49,456 bases of DNA from Verrucomicrobiota bacterium (GTDB lineage: Bacteria; Verrucomicrobiota; Verrucomicrobiia; Limisphaerales; UBA9464). The translations under genes were made by a program, and so were the position numbers. The DNA lies in NCBI GenBank assembly GCA_017309115.1, contig JAFLEF010000054.1, positions 1-49,456 of the forward strand, read 5' to 3'. How positions within the stretch are numbered: position 1 is the first letter of the stretch; every line of letters starts with the position of its first letter. The notes beneath the pieces are model-generated. The model made no database searches and had not been told where the DNA came from. It saw nothing but the letters and a program-made list of their open reading frames with translations. Positions 43,621 through 49,456 of the stretch are shown one piece after another.

Positions 43621-45453
43621 CTACTCCATCTGATACGGCCAGGGCCAGTCCAGGTCGACCAGGATGGTCCCTGCTTTTTTTACCTGCCCCCCGTCGTCGC
43701 GGCCGTCCGATCCCACCGACCACAGTCGGAAGAGCCCATCGGTGGTGCGTCGATACTGCAAAGGTTGGCGGCTGCCGGGATCCAACGGCACGCGGGGAAT
43801 GAATTCCGGGACCAGTGCGGTCAAGGATTCCGGGTAGCTTCCATGCTTCAGGCGGTAGCGTTCCAAGGCGCATCCCGTGGCCGCGCTCCGCATCGTCACA
43901 TCCGACCGCACCGCCTTGAACACGGCCTTGTCCAAGGCAGGAGCCAGCATTCGAGCCATGAGATTGTAAGGAGTCACTCGGGCGGTAAACATGTTGTTGT
44001 CTGTCCCGATCTGGTCGAGGCCGCCCCATTGTTCCTCCGGAGTTTCGGCCAGGCGACGGACCATCATGAGAAGGTCCTGATAGAATCCCGCTAGAGAAAC
44101 TTGGTTTTGCCGAATCCATCCCAAAGGCATCCGTGGAGATCCAACGGGACCACTTTCGCCTCCCAGGTCGGGCACTGACGCCCAGAAGAGGGTCCGGTTC
44201 TGTGTCCAGCGGTCGAAAGCTCCCAGCGACATGGCCCGTTCGCCCTCGAGCGCGAGAATCAGACTTTCCAAACCATCCTCGACGGAGAACTGCGCCTGCA
44301 ATGTTTCCAACTGAGTGTCGTTCCAAGCATGCGCCGCGATTCCCTGCCAGGCGGTCTGCGCGGCAATTTGGAGGAGGGCAAAACGAACGAGCTGGGATAT
44401 CAGCAGCGGCTCCCGACGCAACAGTCCAGCAATTCGCAGTGAACACTCCATATCCGCGAAGGCCCGCTCCGTCTGTCCGGCGGCGAGGAACGCGATCACC
44501 CGAACTTCCAGCAGGTGTTGCAGGGACTTCAGATACGCCAGATGCGGCAGGAGGGCGTTGAAGCCCTCCGACCACTGAACCGGAAACACGGCGTACGGAC
44601 GCCGAGAAGCCTCGCACAACCTTTGCACCAACGGATCGGCGTCCGCCATGCCCGTCAAGATTACCGTGGAGGCCGAGGCTCCTTCCGGAGCGGCCCGATA
44701 CAGGACACTCGGCGTGCTGCGCTTGCTGTTGATTTGAAGTACTTGATTGGAAATTGCCGCCCGAAACGTAGCCGCCCATTCCTCCGCACTCAGGGGTCGC
44801 CGATCCCCCCGATCCCGGTCCGGTCGCTCTTTAAAGGGAAGACCCAACACCCGAAACTCCGCCATGGCGTTGGTGTCGATTCCTCCCTGGGAGGAGCCGG
44901 GCTGGATCAGCTGTGCGAACGGAGCGACCGAGAAGAAATTCTGTTCCGCGGGAACATTCGGCGGGGCGATCAACGCGATATCCAGGCGCTCTCCGGACGC
45001 CTGCAATTGAGTCCGAACGTTCCGCCAGTGCCAGGCGCCCCGAAGGTTTTCTATGGCGCTCAACAAAACCAAGGGGGTGAGCCCTGCGATCAACAACACA
45101 TACACCGGACCCACCAACCAACGGACCAAGACTCCCGGTCGCGTTGGCTCGACGGACTCCCCCGACCGACGCAAGCGCGCAGCCCGTTGATTCCAGCTCA
45201 ACGCCGCGAAGAGACGGTGCACCAGACTGACCGTAAAACCCCAGACACCGGCCATCACGAAAAACGCCGGATGCAGATCCACAGCGCGCGACAGGGCCAA
45301 TACCGGCAGCAGCACGATCGCGGCGGTCAGCATCGGGAACACGATCAGCGCGATCCACGGATAATTCCGATCCGGCGCCGAACGGAGTCGCTTCAGCCCC
45401 CACCAAGTCCAGTTTCGATCGGAGAGATGATTGTAAAACGTCGTGGGTGACAT
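43621..45453 (-). CDS. Large hypothetical membrane protein following a sigma / anti-sigma pair
   Basis: 610 residues. Reads SPTTFYNHLSDRNWTWWGLK then membrane helices (LIVFPMLTAAIVLLPVLAL, FFVMAGVWGFTVSLVHRLF, GPVYVLLIAGLTPLVLLS). A long helical middle (LEVRVIAFLAAGQTERAFADME, LQIAAQTAWQGIAAHAW) follows, with a C-terminal compact part (YRLKHGSYPESLTALVPEFI then PRVPLDPGS, DGLFRLWSVGSDGRDDGG) that resembles the C-terminal domain of type II secretion pseudopilins. I recognise no full-length family. It lies 49 bases after the putative anti-sigma gene on the same strand, so it is likely controlled with it. Confidence 0.78.
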   Translation of the reverse strand: MSPTTFYNHLSDRNWTWWGLKRLRSAPDRNYPWIALIVFPMLTAAIVLLPVLALSRAVDLHPAFFVMAGVWGFTVSLVHRLFAALSWNQRAARLRRSGESVEPTRPGVLVRWLVGPVYVLLIAGLTPLVLLSAIENLRGAWHWRNVRTQLQASGERLDIALIAPPNVPAEQNFFSVAPFAQLIQPGSSQGGIDTNAMAEFRVLGLPFKERPDRDRGDRRPLSAEEWAATFRAAISNQVLQINSKRSTPSVLYRAAPEGASASTVILTGMADADPLVQRLCEASRRPYAVFPVQWSEGFNALLPHLAYLKSLQHLLEVRVIAFLAAGQTERAFADMECSLRIAGLLRREPLLISQLVRFALLQIAAQTAWQGIAAHAWNDTQLETLQAQFSVEDGLESLILALEGERAMSLGAFDRWTQNRTLFWASVPDLGGESGPVGSPRMPLGWIRQNQVSLAGFYQDLLMMVRRLAETPEEQWGGLDQIGTDNNMFTARVTPYNLMARMLAPALDKAVFKAVRSDVTMRSAATGCALERYRLKHGSYPESLTALVPEFIPRVPLDPGSRQPLQYRRTTDGLFRLWSVGSDGRDDGGQVKKAGTILVDLDWPWPYQME

Positions 45454-45502
45454 AGGCGTGAATCGGTAAAGTCGTGAACCAATACTACGAAGCTGTGCCG
45501 GC

Positions 45503-45970
45503 TCACACGTATCGGGGAGCGGAGCGTTCTCGGCGGTCGCTACGCGGTCGAAGGACGGGGGATGGCTGGGGATGCTCCGGTCGAGGCGGCGCGGGATCGT
45601 CCACCCGTTCGCTGTAGCCGGCGAGTTGCCACAGAATGATTCGCTGGGCCCGGGCTTCGGCCATTTGCTCCGCCGAGATTCGTGGTGTCGTGGACGCTAC
45701 GGATCCGTTCAGCCAGCGGTCAGCCGTTCCGGCCAATCCCGCCACCAGCCAGATCGCAGCGACACCCGCCGTTGCGACCGGAAATCCAGCCAACCAGCGG
45801 TCCCAGATCCTGCTCCATCCTGTCGATGGCTTCGCCTGGGTCCGGCCTGCTTGGCGACGCGCCGCTCCCAAGACGCCCGACTTCCAGTCCGCCGGCACCG
45901 GACGCAGCGAAAGGCGTTCGAGCCGGCGTTCCAGTTCGTCACCAGAGGGAATGGGATCGGGCGGGTTCAT
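45503..45970 (-). CDS. Putative anti-sigma factor, single membrane helix
   Basis: 155 residues from ATG 45970 (a TTG start 4 codons earlier would abut the sigma stop). Hydrophilic N-terminus (PSGDELERRLERLSLRPVPADWKSGVLG), one membrane helix (PVATAGVAAIWLVAGLAGTA), then a charged C-terminal tail rich in Arg, Pro and Glu (PAPPRPEHPQPSPVLRPRSD). No zinc anti-sigma HXXXCXXC is present. The role is inferred from position directly downstream of the ECF sigma gene and from the topology. Reading direction: sigma, this gene, then the 610-residue membrane protein. Confidence 0.6.
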   Translation of the reverse strand: MNPPDPIPSGDELERRLERLSLRPVPADWKSGVLGAARRQAGRTQAKPSTGWSRIWDRWLAGFPVATAGVAAIWLVAGLAGTADRWLNGSVASTTPRISAEQMAEARAQRIILWQLAGYSERVDDPAPPRPEHPQPSPVLRPRSDRRERSAPRYV

Positions 45971-45982
45971 CGTCGTCAGCAA

Positions 45983-46492
45983 TCAGCGAATCTCGTCGTA
46001 AAGGGGACGCAGCCGGGCGCGAAGTTTGTCTAGTCCGTAGCGATAACGGCTCGCCGCGGTGTTCAGCGGGATTTCCAGGGCGTCGGAAATCTGATCAAAG
46101 GTCAGGCCACCCCACAGCTTGAGATGCACCACGGCCCGTTGTTCCGGCGGCAGTTCCTCCAGACCCTGCATGAGTTCCTGCTGGAACGCCGCTTCATCGG
46201 GATCGGTTGGGAACGCGAATAGTCGAGGCGGTTCCTCCGCGAACCCTTCGTGCGCCCGCCGGCGGCTGTCCCGGCGGCGCAGGCAATCCAGCGTGGCGTT
46301 GTGCGCCAACCGAATCAGGAAGGCCCGCTCGTCGCGAATCCCGCGCAACAACTCCGGCCGCTGCGCCAACCGAATGAACACCTCCTGCAACACGTCGCGG
46401 GTGTCGGCCACATCCCGGCACACCGACAACACGAACGCGAAGAGCGCATCGGCATGCGCGTCATAGAGGCGTTCGAGTGTGTCGTCGGACAT
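45983..46492 (-). CDS. ECF-type RNA polymerase sigma factor (sigma-70 family)
   Basis: 169 residues from ATG 46492 (frame open to 46567). Region 2: ERLYDAHADALFAFVLSVCR, DVADTRDVLQEVFIRLA, DERAFLIRLAHNATLDCLRR. Region 4: LPPEQRAVVHLKLWGGLTFD then QISDALEIPLNTAASRYRYG, with the helix-turn-helix in GLTFDQISDALEIPLNTAASR. No region 3, as expected for extracytoplasmic-function sigma factors. Probably sequestered by the downstream membrane protein at 45503-45970 and released by an envelope signal. Target promoters cannot be seen. Confidence 0.92.
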   Translation of the reverse strand: MSDDTLERLYDAHADALFAFVLSVCRDVADTRDVLQEVFIRLAQRPELLRGIRDERAFLIRLAHNATLDCLRRRDSRRRAHEGFAEEPPRLFAFPTDPDEAAFQQELMQGLEELPPEQRAVVHLKLWGGLTFDQISDALEIPLNTAASRYRYGLDKLRARLRPLYDEIR

Positions 46493-46568
46493 GAGGGACC
46501 CGCAACAGGACGCGCGCCCCTCGCCAATTTGTCTATCGGGAGAACGGAAAAAAATCGGCGCGATCAAA

Positions 46569-48314
46569 CTACCGAAGGACCGGCAGTCGGTACGCCGTCA
46601 TTTCCCGATCATTGCGCACCAGAAGAACGTCACCCGCCACCACGGGATGATTCCAGGTTTTACCCTCGAGGGCGTGAATCCGGGCGACTTCGGCGTAGCC
46701 CTCGGGATTCGCCGGAACCAGGGCCACATCGCCGTTCTCCGCCAAGACCAGCAACAATCCCTGGTCAGCGAGCAACAGCAGTTGACCACCGCCGTAGCGA
46801 CCATCCTTCCACCGCCGCGAACCGTCCTTCAGCTCCAGACAGGTCAACATTCCGCCGTCGAAGCCGTAGGCATGCCCCTCGTGCAGCACGAAGTCATTGA
46901 AGTAGGCCTTCAGTCGGTTGGACGTCCAGCGTTCGGTGGTCTTCCAGGCCTCGCCTTCGCGGGTCACATCAATTCGACGCGAACCCGTGCGATCGCCGGT
47001 GCTGAGCAGGAGCTCCCCGGGGGCAACGGAAGCGGGTTGAACGATGGCCACGCCAGGCCAGGCGTGTTGCCACAGCACCTTCCCGTCGCGCGGGGAAACA
47101 CTGGTCAAGCCCACGCCACTCATGAGCAAGAGTTGCTTCACGCCGTTGATCTCCACTTCCTGCGGCGAACTGTAGCTCTGGCCGTCGGCGGGTCCGGTCC
47201 AGCGTGGGACACCGGTCGCGCGATCATACGCCACCAAGGTTCCGGTCGCGGCCACCACAACGGCATCATCTCCCACCCAGGGAGAGCTGGAGAATCCCCA
47301 ATCCGGCGCCTTTTTCTTGGCTTCCACGGTGACGTCGCGCGACCACAGCCGAGCGCCGGTCCGGGCGTCCAGGGCGTTGAGAATTCCCGTGCCGCCAAAG
47401 GTGTACACCCGACCGTCGTGGAGTGTCGGCGTTCCGCGCGGACCGGCGCCCGCGTTGGATTCCCAGAAGCGCGCCGGGTCCTGATGTTGCCAAACCGGCG
47501 CGCCGTTCGTGATCTGATAGCACGAAACCATCTCGTGCTCCCCCCGCTGCTCCTGCGTGTAGAAGCGATCCCCGCTGACGGCGAACGAGGACCAACCCGG
47601 TCCCACCGGCTGCCGCCACAACTCCACCGGCGGCGACGCCGTCCAATTGGTCTCTAACCGAACCCCGCGAACCACGCCATCCCGCCGAGGACCGCGAAAG
47701 CCCGGCCAGATCGGCGACTCCGGCCCACGAGGTATTCCGGTCGTCAAACCCGCCGCCGGGCTCGCGGAGGCTGGTGCGGCTTGGGACGACAACAGCCGCT
47801 CCTCCGCCGTGGGCGTCCAGCGCCAATGGAGTTCCGATCCCGCGGCGCTCGTAAGTCCATCGGTCCGGAGCAGGGTGAAGCCAACGGTGGCGAGGAGCAT
47901 CAAGGCCAGACACCAACCCCAGCGGGACATCGCCCCGAACCGGTGGCGACTCGCCGCCCAAACGATCCAGGCCAAGCTTACGAAGGGAATCGAGTAGATC
48001 GACAACATCAGCCCCATCATCCCATTCGTGATCGACGGATGGACGAATTGGGAGACCGCCCAAACCACGCCCGCCACGACCACGGGAACCCCCAGGCGTT
48101 CGCTCCACGGTGCCCGACTGAACAGGAGCCACCACAGCAGGATCCCCAGGGCGCATACCAGGGAGACGAGAATTCCCGTTCCCGTTTGGTCGGGCAAAAC
48201 TAGTGGCAGTGCCCAACGGGCGATTCCCAGCAGGACCACGAAGGCGACGCCCGGCCACAGCCGTAGTGGGGGCCTAGGGGCACTCTGCGTAGTGGCGGAA
48301 GGATGGGTGTCCAT
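46569..48314 (-). CDS. PQQ-type beta-propeller protein with N-terminal membrane region
   Basis: 581 residues from ATG 48314 (frame open to 48395). Four to five hydrophobic helices in the first 170 residues (VAFVVLLGIARWALPLVL, GVPVVVAGVVWAVSQFV, WCLALMLLATVGFTLL), then an outer part with PQQ-type propeller blades (WRQPVGPGWSSFAVSGDRFY, NALDARTGARLWSRDV, PRWTGPADGQSYSSPQEVEI, LTSVSPRDGKVLWQHAW, LKDGSRRWKDGRYGGGQLLL). The quinone-binding residues of true PQQ enzymes are not evident, so it is more likely a non-enzymatic PQQ-like propeller. Located 76 bases upstream of the sigma gene on the same strand, but its promoter relation is not clear. Confidence 0.82.
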   Translation of the reverse strand: MDTHPSATTQSAPRPPLRLWPGVAFVVLLGIARWALPLVLPDQTGTGILVSLVCALGILLWWLLFSRAPWSERLGVPVVVAGVVWAVSQFVHPSITNGMMGLMLSIYSIPFVSLAWIVWAASRHRFGAMSRWGWCLALMLLATVGFTLLRTDGLTSAAGSELHWRWTPTAEERLLSSQAAPASASPAAGLTTGIPRGPESPIWPGFRGPRRDGVVRGVRLETNWTASPPVELWRQPVGPGWSSFAVSGDRFYTQEQRGEHEMVSCYQITNGAPVWQHQDPARFWESNAGAGPRGTPTLHDGRVYTFGGTGILNALDARTGARLWSRDVTVEAKKKAPDWGFSSSPWVGDDAVVVAATGTLVAYDRATGVPRWTGPADGQSYSSPQEVEINGVKQLLLMSGVGLTSVSPRDGKVLWQHAWPGVAIVQPASVAPGELLLSTGDRTGSRRIDVTREGEAWKTTERWTSNRLKAYFNDFVLHEGHAYGFDGGMLTCLELKDGSRRWKDGRYGGGQLLLLADQGLLLVLAENGDVALVPANPEGYAEVARIHALEGKTWNHPVVAGDVLLVRNDREMTAYRLPVLR

Positions 48315-48433
48315 GGTGGCAAAATGGTTTCGCGGCCTGAGGTCAGACTCCCCAGACATTCCGATGACCGGATCTGAAGCCGGAAAGTTCCACAAATCTT
48401 TGGCTCAAGAAGTCTCCGGGAAACCCAGACCGA

Positions 48434-49129
48434 TCATGGAAACATCAGAGTGTTGGTGCTGGTCAACGAGGCATCGTGGAATTGTTCACGGAGCCGTTGG
48501 TCGGAAACCTGCTGCACACTGCCGTCACCCAGCAGCAGGTTGCCGGCTCCAACGTGAAGCCGCCGATCAAATGAAACGTTCGTCCGAGAACTGAACTGCA
48601 CCACCTCGTTGCTCAGTGCGCGGCCCTCCAACAGCAGGTTTCGATCACCGGCCAGGATGGACTGCGGCAAATCCTCGGAAGCCCCCAACCCCAGAAAATA
48701 GGACAGGTTCAGGTTGTTGAGATTGGTCCAACTCTTCGTTGGCCGACGCTCTTTGTCTGAATAGCACACCAGGATTCTTGGGGTGCTCAACTCGTTCGAG
48801 AGGATCTGGAAGTGCCGCCATAAATCCCGGGCGTTCGCGGTAAACTCTCTCGTTCCTGGGCCAATCTTGCCTCCCTTGCCATCATCGCTGGCGTTGGTGC
48901 TGAGCAACCAAGGGAATGCTCCACCGTTGTCGGTCGCGAAAATCCGCATGGCTAACCCCATGTTTTTGAGATTGCTCACACAGGAAATCCTGTCCGCCTT
49001 GGCTTTGGCTCTCGCCAGTGCCGGCCGCAGCAGCGCCGCCATGACGGCCATAGCCGCCAGCACGGCCAACAGTTCGACCTTGGTGAAGGCCGTCCCGCGT
49101 CGGAGTTTGAGCTGATCGGCTACGCTCAT
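48434..49129 (-). CDS. Prepilin-type protein with atypical leader
   Basis: 232 residues from ATG 49129. Leader RRGTAFTKVELLAVLAAMAV then MAALLRPALARAKAKA: the usual Gly at -1 is Ala and a Lys sits at +3, though Glu +5 remains. It then follows the family (CVSNLKNMGLAMRIFATDNG, YFLGLGASEDLPQSILAGDRN) and ends GNLLLGDGSVQQVSDQRLRE, a G-D-G variant of the H-x9-DG motif. Other prepilins in this window have GFTL(V/I/L)ELL. Whether it is still processed is open. It faces the repeat array at the window end. Confidence 0.82.
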   Translation of the reverse strand: MSVADQLKLRRGTAFTKVELLAVLAAMAVMAALLRPALARAKAKADRISCVSNLKNMGLAMRIFATDNGGAFPWLLSTNASDDGKGGKIGPGTREFTANARDLWRHFQILSNELSTPRILVCYSDKERRPTKSWTNLNNLNLSYFLGLGASEDLPQSILAGDRNLLLEGRALSNEVVQFSSRTNVSFDRRLHVGAGNLLLGDGSVQQVSDQRLREQFHDASLTSTNTLMFP

Positions 49130-49252
49130 CGGTTCTGCGCTGGAATTATTGCCGGCCGGTTCAGCGGAGGGCGACGTGAAATCGTCACTTGCGGAAGTTT
49201 GGCGAAACCAATTGGGAATTGAGGTCTGCCCAAGAATTTTAGAGCTGGATGG

Positions 49253-49438
49253 ATTACCTGGAACTCTATCGCTGCCGTGCCCCACTCGGCAGATTACCTG
49301 GAAATGTATCAGGTTGGCTTCGGGGACCTCGCTTAGATTACCTGTCTCTCTGTGGTGGGACGGCGATGCCGGTGGCTCTTTAAGGATTACCTGGAACTCT
49401 ATTGCGGCGACGGGTGCGACGCCCCGTCAAATTACCTG
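49253..49438. repeat. Array of five ATTACCTG sites at 40-49 bp spacing
   Basis: ATTACCTG(G) occurs at 49253, 49293, 49337, 49386 and 49431, mostly followed by GAACTCTAT or GAAATGTAT (one TCTCTCTGT). Spacings are 40, 44, 49 and 45 bp. The segments between sites often hold short stems: CTGCCG...CGGCAG, CGGC-GAT-GCCG and GACGGG...CCCGTC. The same core is found reversed at 34711, 34760, 35739 and 36909. The array reaches the window end and may continue. 49130-49252 (upstream of the prepilin gene) shows nothing recognised. Confidence 0.85.
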
Positions 49439-49456
49439 GCAATCTATGGGTTTGGT

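Noticed and set aside
43475-44779. 434-codon minus-strand frame within the 610-residue protein gene
   Set aside because: Same strand but a different frame; rich in Gly/Arg/Pro with no domain, while the other frame has membrane helices and a compact end.
49251-49456. CRISPR-like array at the window end
   Set aside because: The conserved unit is only 8-17 bp, spacing varies from 40 to 49 bp, spacers carry hairpins, and no cas gene is near.

Overview
The window looks like chromosomal DNA of a GC-rich, Gram-negative Verrucomicrobiota bacterium, probably of the Limisphaerales/Pedosphaera group. Four observations support this: (i) lipid A and heptose transfer genes at the left end; (ii) four solitary prepilin-like genes (FTLVELL/FTLIELL type) ending in an H/G-x-DG motif; (iii) both a PEP-CTERM protein and an IPDGG (VPDSG-type) C-terminal sorting protein; (iv) a 1036-residue PVC-type protein that joins a dehydrogenase-like propeller, helical repeats and a c-type heme domain. 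The taxonomic call is inference from gene content; no rRNA is present.

Layout. 1-3.4 kb: lpxK, a lipid A acyltransferase and waaF in one rightward run. 3.5-4.6 kb: a membrane protein and a lipoprotein, leftward. 4.6-9.7 kb: an accessory zone of small genes (two overlapping hypotheticals, a GNAT acetyltransferase, small membrane proteins, hicB, a DUF2007 protein) mixed with gene remnants (HAD-like, DUF6940-like, frameshifted hicA) and dispersed repeats. 9.7-12.1 kb: hisD-hisC. 12.1-14.8 kb: a leftward operon VTC polyphosphate polymerase - DUF4956 membrane protein - HlyD-like adaptor. 15-22 kb: prepilins, an SRPBCC protein, gatA, a SnoaL-like protein, alkaline phosphatase and a mono-heme lipoprotein. 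22-26 kb: a Spy-like protein and the large heme protein. 26.2-26.6 kb: a nested repeat island with a MITE-like element. 26.7-33.4 kb: beta-CASP hydrolase, DUF4242 protein, glgC, PKD-domain metalloprotease and SGNH hydrolase. 33.5 kb: tRNA-Gly(GCC). 33.6-37.1 kb: repeat-rich DNA holding an amber-interrupted gene, a small conserved gene, a prepilin and a PEP-CTERM protein. 37.1-43.6 kb: lactate permease, IPDGG protein, GH16 glucanase, glgB and a VOC protein. 43.6-49.1 kb, leftward: an ECF sigma factor / putative anti-sigma / 610-residue membrane protein operon, a PQQ-type propeller protein and an atypical prepilin. 49.25 kb to the end: an array of spaced ATTACCTGG sites.

How the genes fit together. 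The window is mostly envelope and storage biology: outer-membrane lipid A, glycogen synthesis (glgC and glgB, not adjacent), probable polyphosphate synthesis, and exported enzymes (phosphatase, protease, SGNH hydrolase, laminarinase-like GH16). The most unusual parts are the VTC-DUF4956-HlyD operon and a dense set of dispersed non-coding repeat families that fill almost every gap and sit next to several broken genes. No intact transposase, integrase, CRISPR array or rRNA was seen.
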